A DNA stretch of 64,000 bases from Mycolicibacterium chubuense NBB4 (lineage in GTDB: Bacteria; Actinomycetota; Actinomycetes; Mycobacteriales; Mycobacteriaceae), in the NCBI RefSeq assembly GCF_000266905.1, contig NC_018027.1, positions 5,518,001-5,582,000 on the forward strand. The letters are read 5' to 3'. Below, piece by piece: positions 28,407 to 37,204 of this stretch; positions within the stretch are counted from its first letter, which is position 1; the number at the start of each line of letters is the position of its first letter. Both the position numbers and the translations under genes were made by a program. Under the pieces are notes generated by a model. It searched no databases. It worked only from the letters and a program-made list of their open reading frames with translations, and had not been told where the DNA came from.

Positions 28407-30470
28407 ATGGCGCTCGTACCGCTGAATCTGTTGATGAGCCACGACGGAAAGTCCCGCCGAGCGCATGTCACCTGCGTGTACAAATGCGGCGACGCGTGCT
28501 CGAAGCCGGTCCCGAACCGCAGCGACAACGAGTACTTCCGCGACGTCGCCGCTGCCGTGTCGCGCCGGTCGATCCTGCAGGCCGGCGGCGTCGCGGTCCT
28601 GGCCGTCGGCGCCGGCTCCGCCCTGGCCGCCTGCTCCAGCAACAGTCAGCCGGACCCGACCGCGGCGTCGTCCGCTGCGCCCGCCGCCCCGCCGCCGGGA
28701 ATGAACTTCGCCTCCGTCGCTCCCAACCGCGAGGACGCCGTGGTCGTCGCCGACGGCTACCGGCAGGCGGTGGTGATCAGCTGGGGCGACCCGATCCTGC
28801 CCGGCGCGCCGGCATTCGACGTCGCCGGGCAGACCGGTGCCGCGCAGCGCGGACAGTTCGGCTTCAACAACGACTTCGCGGGACTGCTGCCCATCCCCGG
28901 GCGTCCGAACCGGTTCCTGCTCGTCACCAACTTCGAGTACGTCACCCCGCAGTTCATGTTCCCCGGCTACCAAGCCGACGCCCCGACGCGGGAGCAGTTC
29001 GAGGTCGAGATCGCCGCCGTCGGAATGGGTGTCGTCGAGGTGGAGCGCACCGCCGACGGGCTCAAGCCGGTCATGGGCGCCTACAACCGCCGGATCACCG
29101 CCGACACCCCGTTCACCCTGACCGGCCCCGCCGCCGGAAGCGACTTCGTCAAGACCCCAGCCGACCCCACCGGCCGGACGGTCGCGGGAACGTTCGCCAA
29201 CTGCTCGGGCGGTGTGACCCCCTGGGGCACAGTGCTTTCCGGCGAGGAGAATTTTCACGAGTACTTCGGCGCGGCGGCCGGCTCGCCGAAGCCGGGCCCG
29301 GTGGACGCGGACCGTCTCGACCGGTACGGGGTAGCCCCCGAACCGACCGCGCTGAAGTGGGAGACGTTCGATCCGCGCTTCGACCTGACCGAGACACCCA
29401 ACGAAGCCAACCGCTTCGGCTACGTCGTCGAACTCAACCCGTGGGACCCGGCGTCCACTCCGGTCAAGCACACCGCGCTGGGCCGGCTCAAGCACGAGGC
29501 CGCGACGATCTACGTCACCGGCGACGGCACTGTGGTCGCCTACACCGGCGACGATCAGCGCTTCGATTACATGTACAAGTTCGTGTCGAGCAAGAAGATC
29601 CAGACCGGGGCGAGCGCGATGGCGCACAACCTGACGATCCTCGACGAGGGCACGCTGTACGTCGCCAAGCTCTCCAGTGACATCCCCGCCGGCCAGATCG
29701 ACGGATCGGGCGCCGTGCCCGCGAAGGGCTCCTTCAGCGGCACAGGCACGTGGATCCCGTTGCTGCGCAGCGGTCCCGGCGGCGCGGCCGAGTCGCTGGT
29801 CCCCGGGGTCACCGCCCAGGAGGCCGCGGTGTTCACGCGGATGGCGGCCGACAAGGCCGGCGCCACCAAGATGGATCGTCCCGAGGACTTCGAGGCCAAC
29901 CCGAAGACCGGCAAGGTGTACGTCGCACTGACCAACAACGACAAGCGCGGCGCGCCGGGTGAGGCCGCCCCGGACGCCGCGAACCCGCGCAACGACAACA
30001 AGAGCGGTCAGGTGCTGGAGATCACCGACAACCACGCCGGCACCGACTTCGTCTGGGAGCTGCTGCTGGTCTGCGGTGACCCGAAGGCCGCCGACACCTA
30101 CTACGGCGGTTTCGACAAGGACGGGGTCAGCCCGATCTCCTGCCCCGACAACCTGGCGTTCGACGATCACGGCAACCTGTGGATCTCCACCGACGGAAAC
30201 GCCCTCGACTCCAACGACGGCCTGTTCGCCGTGGCACTGGACGGGCCGAACCGCGGAGAGGTCAAGCAGTTCCTGACCGTGCCGGTCGGCGCGGAGACCT
30301 GCGGGCCGGTCGTCACCGACGACCTGGTGACGGTCTGCGTGCAGCATCCGGGTGAGAACGACGACAACAGCATCGACAACCCGCAGTCGCGGTGGCCGGA
30401 GGGCGGCAACGGGACAGCGCGGCCGTCGGTGGTGGCGGTGTGGCGCGACGGCGGTCGGATCGGGGTGTAG
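28407..30470 (+). CDS. phoX: PhoX-family alkaline phosphatase (DUF839)
   Basis: Exported beta-propeller phosphatase of 687 residues; PhoX enzymes use Ca/Fe to release phosphate from organic esters. An unusual N-terminal extension with CVYKCGDAC (about 25-33) precedes the Tat motif SRRSILQAG and a hydrophobic stretch ending ALAAC, a lipobox, so it is probably a Tat-exported lipoprotein. NNDFAGLLPIPGR and GTKLSGEENF-like GTVLSGEENFHEYF are family motifs. The start is supported by GGAGAA and by the conserved MALVPLN opening. The gene stands alone; phosphate control is likely but I could not identify a Pho box. Confidence 0.88.
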   Translation: MALVPLNLLMSHDGKSRRAHVTCVYKCGDACSKPVPNRSDNEYFRDVAAAVSRRSILQAGGVAVLAVGAGSALAACSSNSQPDPTAASSAAPAAPPPGMNFASVAPNREDAVVVADGYRQAVVISWGDPILPGAPAFDVAGQTGAAQRGQFGFNNDFAGLLPIPGRPNRFLLVTNFEYVTPQFMFPGYQADAPTREQFEVEIAAVGMGVVEVERTADGLKPVMGAYNRRITADTPFTLTGPAAGSDFVKTPADPTGRTVAGTFANCSGGVTPWGTVLSGEENFHEYFGAAAGSPKPGPVDADRLDRYGVAPEPTALKWETFDPRFDLTETPNEANRFGYVVELNPWDPASTPVKHTALGRLKHEAATIYVTGDGTVVAYTGDDQRFDYMYKFVSSKKIQTGASAMAHNLTILDEGTLYVAKLSSDIPAGQIDGSGAVPAKGSFSGTGTWIPLLRSGPGGAAESLVPGVTAQEAAVFTRMAADKAGATKMDRPEDFEANPKTGKVYVALTNNDKRGAPGEAAPDAANPRNDNKSGQVLEITDNHAGTDFVWELLLVCGDPKAADTYYGGFDKDGVSPISCPDNLAFDDHGNLWISTDGNALDSNDGLFAVALDGPNRGEVKQFLTVPVGAETCGPVVTDDLVTVCVQHPGENDDNSIDNPQSRWPEGGNGTARPSVVAVWRDGGRIGV

Positions 30471-30517
30471 TCGCGGCGCCCGAGTTTGCGTCTGCTCGCC
30501 AAGGGCTACCTTGAGGC

Positions 30518-31318
30518 ATGACCCGTCCCGTGCGCATCGGCGTGCAACTGCAGCCGCAACATTCGACCGAATACCGCCACATCCGCGACGCGGTGCGCCG
30601 CTGTGAGGACATCGGCGTCGACGTCGCCTTCAACTGGGACCACTTCTTCCCGCTGTACGGCGATCCCGAAGGCGCGCACTACGAGTGCTGGACGATGCTC
30701 GCCGCGTGGGCCGAGCAGACCTCGCGCATCGAGATCGGGGCGCTGGTCACCTGCAACTCCTACCGCAACCCCGAACTACTCGCCGACATGGCCCGCACCG
30801 TCGACCACATCTCCGACGGCCGGCTCATCCTCGGCATCGGATCGGGATGGAAGGAGAAGGATTACGACGAGTACGGCTTTGAGTTCGGTACCGCGGGCAG
30901 CCGTCTCGACGACCTCGCCGCCGCCCTGCCGCGGATCACGTCGCGGTTGAACAAGCTCAATCCCGCACCGACCCGCGATATCCCGATCCTGATCGGCGGC
31001 CAGGGTGAGAAGAAGACGTTGCGTCTGGTCGCCGAGTACGCCGACATCTGGCACGGTTTCACCGATCGCTCGACCTACCCGCGCAAGGCCGAGGTACTCG
31101 ACCGCCACTGCGCGGACGTCGGTCGGGACGCGTCGGCCGTCGAACGCTCCTCCGGGGTCCCCGAGAGCGGCGAGGACGCCATGCTCGCCGGGGCGCAGGC
31201 GCTGGTGGATCTCGGCGTCACCTTGCTGACGATCGGTGTCAACGGGCCCGACTACGACCTCACCCGAGCGGAGGCGCTGTGCCGCTGGCGGGACGGAAGC
31301 GCAACTGAGACGAGCTGA
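30518..31318 (+). CDS. LLM-class F420-dependent oxidoreductase
   Basis: TIM-barrel flavin/F420-dependent oxidoreductase of 266 residues (Rv0044c type). DVAFNWDHFFPLYG, IGALVTCNSYRNPELLADMARTVDHIS and LGIGSGWKEKDYDEYGFEF are signatures of the luciferase-like monooxygenase superfamily; mycobacterial members mostly use coenzyme F420. Substrate unknown. A TACCTT box 5 nt upstream of the ATG suggests a near-leaderless transcript. It precedes the GntR gene in the same orientation. Confidence 0.88.
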   Translation: MTRPVRIGVQLQPQHSTEYRHIRDAVRRCEDIGVDVAFNWDHFFPLYGDPEGAHYECWTMLAAWAEQTSRIEIGALVTCNSYRNPELLADMARTVDHISDGRLILGIGSGWKEKDYDEYGFEFGTAGSRLDDLAAALPRITSRLNKLNPAPTRDIPILIGGQGEKKTLRLVAEYADIWHGFTDRSTYPRKAEVLDRHCADVGRDASAVERSSGVPESGEDAMLAGAQALVDLGVTLLTIGVNGPDYDLTRAEALCRWRDGSATETS

Positions 31319-31370
31319 ACCCGCCGAAGCGCACTCTCGGGCGCGGCCTGCGTGAGACACTGTCGCCGCC

Positions 31371-32036
31371 ATGCCCAAGAAGTACGGGGTGAAAGAGAAG
31401 GACCTCGTGGTCTCGCACGTGGTCGATATGGTCCTGACCGGGAAGCTGCGGTCAGGAGATCGGTTGGACCGCAACGAGATCGCGCATGCGCTCGGCCTGA
31501 GCCGGGTGCCCGTCCAGGAAGCCGTGGTCCAGCTCGAGCACGATGGGATTCTCAGTACGCGCTACCACCGCGGCGCGTACGTCGAGCGGTTCGACGAAGC
31601 CACCGTGCGCGAACACCACGAGCTCTACGGGTTGCTGAGCGGCATCGCCTCCGGCCGGGCGGCCGCGGCGGCGGACCCGACGATCATCGCCGCGCTCGAC
31701 GAACAGATCGGGCTGCTGCGCCGGGGCACCGACGCCCGGCAGTTCGACACCGGCGCCCGCCGCTTCCGGGCCGTCATCAACGACGCCTACGCGGGCCCGC
31801 GGCTGCAGGCGGCGATCTGCTCGTCCCAGACACTGATCCCGCTGAGCTTCTGGCAGACCTACGCGCAGCACCAGAACGAGCTGCTGCCCTCGTACGAGGC
31901 GGAACTGGCGGCGATCCGCGCCGGTGACGCCGACGCCGCCCGCACGGCCTGCGCGACGCGCGCCGACACCATGGCGCGCATTCTGCTGACGGAGTTGATC
32001 CGTCGCGGGGTGCTGTGCGCCGTGCACTCCGATTGA
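31371..32036 (+). CDS. GntR-family (FCD) transcriptional regulator
   Basis: Regulator of 221 residues. The N-terminal winged helix (10-75) shows [20 protein letters not shown] and [16 protein letters not shown]; the C-terminal FCD-like helical domain (85-215) would bind a small organic acid. It corresponds to Rv0043c. It is followed 45 bp later by an amino-acid ABC importer that is absent at this place in M. tuberculosis, by my recollection, so it may control that importer. Confidence 0.88.
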   Translation: MPKKYGVKEKDLVVSHVVDMVLTGKLRSGDRLDRNEIAHALGLSRVPVQEAVVQLEHDGILSTRYHRGAYVERFDEATVREHHELYGLLSGIASGRAAAAADPTIIAALDEQIGLLRRGTDARQFDTGARRFRAVINDAYAGPRLQAAICSSQTLIPLSFWQTYAQHQNELLPSYEAELAAIRAGDADAARTACATRADTMARILLTELIRRGVLCAVHSD

Positions 32037-32068
32037 GCCGAACCCTCCGCCGCCGCCGCGGGCACCAC

Positions 32069-32074
32069 TACGTT
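32069..32074 (+). promoter_or_regulatory. -10 box of the amino-acid ABC importer
   Basis: TACGTT lies 7 nt before the GTG at 32082, supporting that codon over the in-frame TTG at 32073. Confidence 0.5.
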
Positions 32075-32081
32075 GCTTGAG

Positions 32082-33875
32082 GTGAACAGCTTGCGGGTAC
32101 CGCGCCGGACTGTGAAGACTCTCGCCCTCGCGCTGGTGCTGGGAATGGTCGCCGCGCTGGGACTGGCCGCCCCTGCGGGTGCAGTGGATCAGTGCGCGCC
32201 GCCGGGGATCCAGAGCGCGAGCCCGCTGCCCACCAACCTCGCCGCAGCGGCCGGCGGCCCGGCCGAGGACAAGTACACGACGCCGGGCGTCGAACCGCTC
32301 GCAGCGATCGACCGCAACGCGCTGGGGCTCGGTCAGCCCGGCACCTTGACGGTCGGCACCCTCTCGGACGCGCCGCCGAGCATCTGCATCGACTCCTCCG
32401 GCACCTTCACCGGCTTCGACAACGAACTGCTGCGCGCCATCGCGGACAAGCTCGGCCTGCGCATCAACTTCGTCGGCACCGAGTTCTCCGGCCTGCTCGC
32501 CCAAGTGGCCTCGCGCCGGTTCGACGTCGGCTCGTCGTCGATCACGACCACCGACGCCCGCCGCCGGACCGTCGGCTTCACCAACGGCTACGACTTCGGC
32601 TACTTCTCGCTGGTGGTGCCCAGGGGATCGGCGATCACCGGCTTCGGCAAGCTGGCACCCGGCCAGCGCATCGGCGTGGTGCAGGGCACGGTGCAGGAGG
32701 CCTACGTCGTCGACACGCTGAAGCTGCAGCCGGTGAAGTTCCCCGACTACAACACCGTCTACGCCAGCTTGAAGACGCGGCAGATCGACGCCTGGGTGGC
32801 GCCGTCCCAGCAGGCGCTGGGCACCGTTCAGCCCGGCGACCCGGCCGACATCGTCGAGAACACCTTCAGCCTGGACAACTTCGTCGCGTATGCGGTCGCC
32901 AAAGAGAACCAGCCGCTCATCGACGCCCTGAACTCCGGGTTGGACGCGATCATCGCCGACGGGACCTGGTCTCGGCTGTACTCCGACTGGGTGCCCCGCG
33001 CGCTGCCGCCCGGCTGGAAGCCCGGCTCGAAGGCCGCACCCGTCCCGCAACTGCCCGACTTCGCCGCGATCGCCGCCAAGAAGCAGGCCGAGAGCGGGCC
33101 GTCGGCGCCGGTCGCCCCGAAATCCGTTCTGGCGCAACTGAAGGACTCGTTCCTCGACTGGAACCTGTACAAACAGGCCATCCCGGATCTGTTCACGACC
33201 GGTCTGCCGAACACCTTGATCCTCACCGTCGCGGCCAGCGTCATCGGCCTGGTGCTCGGAATGGCGCTCGCCGTGGCCGGCATCTCGACCTCGCGCTGGC
33301 TGCGCTGGCCCGCCCGCGTCTACACCGACATCTTCCGCGGGCTGCCCGAAGTGGTGATCATCCTGCTGATCGGCCTCGGGGTCGGTCCGGTCGTCGGCCA
33401 GCTCACGGGCAACAATCCATACCCCCTGGGCATCGCCGCGCTCGGGTTGATGGCTGCCGCCTATGTCGGCGAGATCTTCCGCTCCGGCATCCAGAGCGTC
33501 GACCCCGGGCAGCTGGAGGCCTCCCGCGCGCTGGGCTTCAGCTACTCGACGTCGATGCGTCTGGTCGTCATCCCGCAGGGCGTCCGGCGCGTGCTGCCGG
33601 CGCTGATGAACCAGTTCATCTCTCTTCTGAAGGCGTCGTCGCTGGTGTACTTCCTCGGCTTGATCGCCAACCAGCGCGAGCTGTTCCAGGTCGGGCGGGA
33701 CCTCAATGCGCAAACCGGAAACCTGTCTCCGCTGGTGGCGGCCGGCATGTTCTACCTCCTCCTGACGATTCCTCTCACCCACCTGGTGAACTTCATCGAC
33801 GCCCGGCTGCGGCGCGGCCGGAAACCGACCGAAGAGGATCCACTCGCTCTGTCCACCGCGCAGGAGATGAACTGA
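32082..33875 (+). CDS. Amino-acid ABC transporter: binding protein fused to permease
   Basis: A 597-residue fusion. A signal segment (about 10-34, TLALALVLGMVAALGLAAPA) exports a substrate-binding domain (SBP_bac_3, about 85-330; GTLTVGTLSDAPPSICIDSS and RLYSDWVP). A linker leads to a permease domain (about 375-580) with five helices and the EAA-type loop EASRALGFSYSTSM. The GlnP-like fusion means each permease subunit carries its own receptor. It is coupled (TGATG) to the ATPase gene. Ligand is probably a polar amino acid. Start chosen from the -10 box. Confidence 0.88.
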   Translation: MNSLRVPRRTVKTLALALVLGMVAALGLAAPAGAVDQCAPPGIQSASPLPTNLAAAAGGPAEDKYTTPGVEPLAAIDRNALGLGQPGTLTVGTLSDAPPSICIDSSGTFTGFDNELLRAIADKLGLRINFVGTEFSGLLAQVASRRFDVGSSSITTTDARRRTVGFTNGYDFGYFSLVVPRGSAITGFGKLAPGQRIGVVQGTVQEAYVVDTLKLQPVKFPDYNTVYASLKTRQIDAWVAPSQQALGTVQPGDPADIVENTFSLDNFVAYAVAKENQPLIDALNSGLDAIIADGTWSRLYSDWVPRALPPGWKPGSKAAPVPQLPDFAAIAAKKQAESGPSAPVAPKSVLAQLKDSFLDWNLYKQAIPDLFTTGLPNTLILTVAASVIGLVLGMALAVAGISTSRWLRWPARVYTDIFRGLPEVVIILLIGLGVGPVVGQLTGNNPYPLGIAALGLMAAAYVGEIFRSGIQSVDPGQLEASRALGFSYSTSMRLVVIPQGVRRVLPALMNQFISLLKASSLVYFLGLIANQRELFQVGRDLNAQTGNLSPLVAAGMFYLLLTIPLTHLVNFIDARLRRGRKPTEEDPLALSTAQEMN

Positions 33876-34618
33876 TGGCCGACCACCGCCTCGCCGCGGT
33901 CTCCCTGGCCGCCCGCGACCTCCACCTGTCCTTCGGGCCGAACGCCGTGCTGCGCGGCGTCGACCTCGACGTGGCGGCGGGAACCAGCACCGCCGTGATC
34001 GGCCCGTCGGGATCGGGCAAGTCGACGCTGCTGCGCACGTTGAACCGGCTCTACGAACCCGACCGCGGCGACATCCTGCTCGACGGGCGCTCGGTGCTCG
34101 CCGACGATCCCGACCGACTGCGTCAGCGAATCGGCATGGTGTTCCAGCAGTTTCAGCTGTTCCCGCACCGCAGCGTGCTCGACAACGTGACGCTGGCGCC
34201 CCGCAAACTCAAACGCCTCAGCGCCGATGAGGCCCGCGAGCTGGGGCTGGCCCAACTCGACCGGGTGGGGCTGCGACACAAGGCCGAGGTGCGGCCCGCG
34301 ACCCTGTCGGGCGGACAGCAACAACGGGTCGCGATCGCCCGGGCGCTCGCGATGTCACCGGAAGTGATGTTCTTCGACGAGGCCACCTCGGCGCTGGACC
34401 CGGAGTTGGTCAAGGGCGTGCTCGCGCTCATCGCCGACCTCGCCGCTGACGGCATGACGATGATCGTGGTGACCCACGAGATGGGCTTCGCGCGGTCGAC
34501 GGCCGACACCGTGGTGTTCATGGACCATGGCCAGGTCGTCGAGACCGGAGCTCCCGAGCAACTGTTCGAAGGCGCCGAAACCGACCGGCTGCGCCGCTTC
34601 CTGTCGCAGGTGCTCTAG
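33875..34618 (+). CDS. Amino-acid ABC transporter ATP-binding protein
   Basis: ATPase subunit of 247 residues, GlnQ/HisP type. Walker A GPSGSGKST (about 43-51), Q-loop FQQFQLFPH, signature LSGGQQQR and Walker B VMFFDEATSALDPE are intact, followed by the switch histidine in VVTHEMGFA. It energises the fused receptor-permease encoded just upstream. A weak inverted repeat (34624-34646, TTTCCG/CGGAAA) follows the stop. Confidence 0.95.
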   Translation: MADHRLAAVSLAARDLHLSFGPNAVLRGVDLDVAAGTSTAVIGPSGSGKSTLLRTLNRLYEPDRGDILLDGRSVLADDPDRLRQRIGMVFQQFQLFPHRSVLDNVTLAPRKLKRLSADEARELGLAQLDRVGLRHKAEVRPATLSGGQQQRVAIARALAMSPEVMFFDEATSALDPELVKGVLALIADLAADGMTMIVVTHEMGFARSTADTVVFMDHGQVVETGAPEQLFEGAETDRLRRFLSQVL

Positions 34619-34697
34619 AAAGATTTCCGTAATGTTTGCGCGGAAACCTCGCGACCCCGCCTCTCGACCGCACCCGACAGGTTAGACTGGCTGAATT

Positions 34698-35138
34698 ATG
34701 GTGGCGACTGAAGCGCAGGTCAGCGAGCTAGCAGGCGAACTGCAGCGCGTTTTGTCCAAGGTGCTGTCCGTCCTCCGCCACACCGGCAAGACGTCGACAT
34801 CGGGTGATCTGACGCTCGCGCAACTGTCGATTCTGCTGACGCTGCTCGATCAGGGCCCCATGCGGATGACCGAGTTGGCCGCCCACGAGCGGGTCCGCAC
34901 ACCCACCACCACGGTGGCAATCCGCCGGCTCGAGAAGCTCGGACTGGTCAAGCGGTCGCGGGATCCGTCCGACCTGCGCGCGGTGCTGGTCGACATCACC
35001 CCGCAGGGCCTGGCCCAGCACCAGGAGGCGCTGGCGTCGCGCCGCGACCACCTGGCCCACCTGCTGAGCAAGCTCAGCGAGGAGGAACTCGGCGCGCTGG
35101 CCAAGGCGCTCGCACCGCTCGAACGCATCGCCGAGTAA
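34698..35138 (+). CDS. MarR-family transcriptional regulator
   Basis: Winged-helix regulator of 146 residues (Rv0042c type). The core is LTLAQLSILLTLLDQGPMRM, TELAAHERVRTPTTTVAIRRLEKLGLVKR and the wing SRDPSDLRAVLVDIT. Ligand and targets unknown. A TAGACT box lies 9 nt upstream of the ATG. It is convergent with the glucosylglycerate hydrolase gene, 3 bp apart. Confidence 0.92.
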   Translation: MVATEAQVSELAGELQRVLSKVLSVLRHTGKTSTSGDLTLAQLSILLTLLDQGPMRMTELAAHERVRTPTTTVAIRRLEKLGLVKRSRDPSDLRAVLVDITPQGLAQHQEALASRRDHLAHLLSKLSEEELGALAKALAPLERIAE

Positions 35139-35141
35139 TCC

Positions 35142-36482
35142 TCAGCCCAGCCAGTCCAGCACCGCCGCCGCGGTCCACGACTGCTGCATGCTGCCCAACG
35201 GTTCGCCGGTGAAGGGCTCGTAGTACTCCGCGAAGGTGCCGTCGCTGGCCTGCCGCAGCCCCTCGCGACGCAGGGTCGACGACCGCTCGGCCCACCCCCT
35301 CCGGGCGAAGCACCACGAGAACAGCCACGTCATCACCGGCCACACCGGACCGCGCCAGTACTCGCGGGAACGGAAGTCCCTCGACACCGGCGACGTCGAC
35401 GGGATGAGTGCGTAAGCCAGGTCGGGGTGGCCGCAGAAGCGCGGACCCTCCAGCAGCCGCAGCAGCGCCCGTTCCCGATCGTGGGGCAGCCCGCCGCACA
35501 GCAGCGGCGCGAACTGCGCCACCGTCTCGGTCGCGATCCACCGCTCGGCACGCACGTCGTAATCCCTTGCCGCGCCGCTGCGCTGGTCGGTGGTGGCGAT
35601 GACGCCGGCGCGGAACCGCTCGCTCCACGCGTAGAGGTCCTTGACGTCGGCGTGCGGACGTTTGTGGTCTTCGCCGATCTCGGCCAGCACCTGGCAGGCC
35701 ACCGACAGGATGGCCGAGACGAACACGTCTTCCACCGCGAAACTCATTGCCTTGGGCAGCAATTGGTCGTCGTAGCGGTTGACCTTCATCTCCTCGACCA
35801 GCCACAGATAGCGGTCGTACTCCACGTCGGTCGGTCGCTGGCTCGCGTCGGTGTTGATCTTGTTGTCCTCGCGCTGGTACTCCGGCACGTCGCCGGGAAT
35901 CACGTTGGCGTAGGCGCTGTCCCACCGCGGAGAGTTGTCCATGCCCGATTCCCACCCGTGGTAGAGCGTGACCCTGCCCCGCTGGTTCTGGTCGCGGCAC
36001 TCGGCCAGCCAGCGATGCCAGCGCACCAGGTCCGGCCACCGCCGGTCGAGGAACGAGTCGGCCACCGCGCGGGTCGAGCGGCCACGCCGGCGGGCGTGGT
36101 CGAGGATGCGCTGCACCGCGATCGCGTGCACGGGCGGCTGGGTGATGCCCGAGGTGTGCCGGTTGCGGGGGGCGTCGGCGGCCAGCGCGGAACACGCCCA
36201 GCGCGCCGGGCCCGGGAAGTATCCGTCGACACCGTTGGCGAACACGATGTGCGGGATCATCCCGTTGCGCCACTGGGCCGAGAGCAGCGTGTCGAGTTCG
36301 ACGACCGCCCGCTCCACCGACAGCGGCGCGAGCCCGATGGCCACGAAGGCGGCGTCCCAGCTCCACATGTGCGGATACAGCAAGGGCGCGGCGGTGGTCA
36401 TCACGCCGAGGTCGTTACCGCGCAACAGGTACGCCGCGCGGGCGGCCAGCTGCGTGGGAGCAAAGCTCGTGTCGTGGGGCAT
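35142..36482 (-). CDS. ggh: Glucosylglycerate hydrolase (GH63)
   Basis: Cytosolic (alpha/alpha)6-barrel glycosidase of 446 residues, the exact length of the characterised M. hassiacum enzyme that hydrolyses glucosylglycerate during recovery from nitrogen starvation. Conserved stretches include HMWSWDAAFVAIGLAPLSVE, GWESGMDNSPRWD, DVFVSAILSVACQ and YWRGPVWPVMTWL. The ATG at 36482 gives the MPHDTSFAPTQLA start; the frame continues upstream without homology. It is divergent from an SDR gene. Confidence 0.93.
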   Translation of the reverse strand: MPHDTSFAPTQLAARAAYLLRGNDLGVMTTAAPLLYPHMWSWDAAFVAIGLAPLSVERAVVELDTLLSAQWRNGMIPHIVFANGVDGYFPGPARWACSALAADAPRNRHTSGITQPPVHAIAVQRILDHARRRGRSTRAVADSFLDRRWPDLVRWHRWLAECRDQNQRGRVTLYHGWESGMDNSPRWDSAYANVIPGDVPEYQREDNKINTDASQRPTDVEYDRYLWLVEEMKVNRYDDQLLPKAMSFAVEDVFVSAILSVACQVLAEIGEDHKRPHADVKDLYAWSERFRAGVIATTDQRSGAARDYDVRAERWIATETVAQFAPLLCGGLPHDRERALLRLLEGPRFCGHPDLAYALIPSTSPVSRDFRSREYWRGPVWPVMTWLFSWCFARRGWAERSSTLRREGLRQASDGTFAEYYEPFTGEPLGSMQQSWTAAAVLDWLG

Positions 36483-36524
36483 CGCCTCCAATGATGCGAC
36501 GACTCGGCCCGCCGTGCAGGTCGG

Positions 36525-36530
36525 TAGGGT
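36525..36530 (+). promoter_or_regulatory. -10 box of the SDR gene
   Basis: TAGGGT, 7 nt before GTG at 36538, fits a leaderless mRNA and fixes that start. Confidence 0.5.
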
Positions 36531-36537
36531 TGCGTGA

Positions 36538-37203
36538 GTGCCGACTGCCATGATCACCGGAGCCGCCGGGGGCCTCGGATCCGCCCTCGCCGACGCGCTC
36601 GCCCCGACGCACACGTTGTTCCTCGCCGGGCGGCCGTCATCCCGCCTGGACGTCGTCGCCGAACGCCACGGCGCGTCGACGTGGCCGGTCGACCTCGCCG
36701 ATCCGGACTCGCTGGCGTCCGTCGTGGAGCCCATCGTCGAGCTCGACGTGCTGATCCACAACGCGGGTGTCGCCTACCCCGGCCGGGTCGCCGAATCCAC
36801 CGTCGAACAGTGGCGCTCCACCATGGCCGTCAACGTCGTCGGTGCGGTCGCGCTGACGCTCGAGCTGTTGCCGGCGCTGCGGGCAGCGCGTGGACAGGTC
36901 GTGTTCATCAACTCCGGTTCCGGGATCAACGCCTCCCCCGGACTGGCCGCGTACTCGTCGAGCAAGTTCGCGTTGCGCGCGTTCGCCGACTCGCTGCGCG
37001 CCGACGAACCGTCACTGCGGGTGACGTCGGTGCATCCGGGCCGCATCGCGACCGCGATGCAGGAGGACCTCGTCGCCTACGAGGGACGCGACTACGACCC
37101 CGAGCAGTTCCTGAGCGCGCAGACCGTCGCGCAGGTCACCGTCGACGCGATCAACGCGCCGCACGACGCCCACATCCACGAGGTCATCGTCCGGCCACAC
37201 TGA
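36538..37203 (+). CDS. Short-chain dehydrogenase/reductase
   Basis: SDR of 221 residues with TGAAGGLG (7-14), HNAG, Ser-rich INSGSGINASPGLAAYSSSK (catalytic Tyr and Lys four apart) and a short C-terminus. It resembles small cytosolic SDRs such as Rv0484c. Substrate unknown. It is divergent from ggh and ends 1 bp before the convergent ctaD stop. Confidence 0.88.
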   Translation: MPTAMITGAAGGLGSALADALAPTHTLFLAGRPSSRLDVVAERHGASTWPVDLADPDSLASVVEPIVELDVLIHNAGVAYPGRVAESTVEQWRSTMAVNVVGAVALTLELLPALRAARGQVVFINSGSGINASPGLAAYSSSKFALRAFADSLRADEPSLRVTSVHPGRIATAMQEDLVAYEGRDYDPEQFLSAQTVAQVTVDAINAPHDAHIHEVIVRPH

Positions 37204-37204
37204 C

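Noticed and set aside
26357..29680. Plus-strand open frame of more than 1100 codons over the metalloprotease and PhoX genes
   Set aside because: It runs through three annotated genes in the wrong frame or strand and is Arg/Gly-biased.
34624..34646. TTTCCG/CGGAAA inverted repeat upstream of the MarR gene as operator
   Set aside because: Only 6-bp arms with an 11-nt spacer; too weak to call an operator or terminator.
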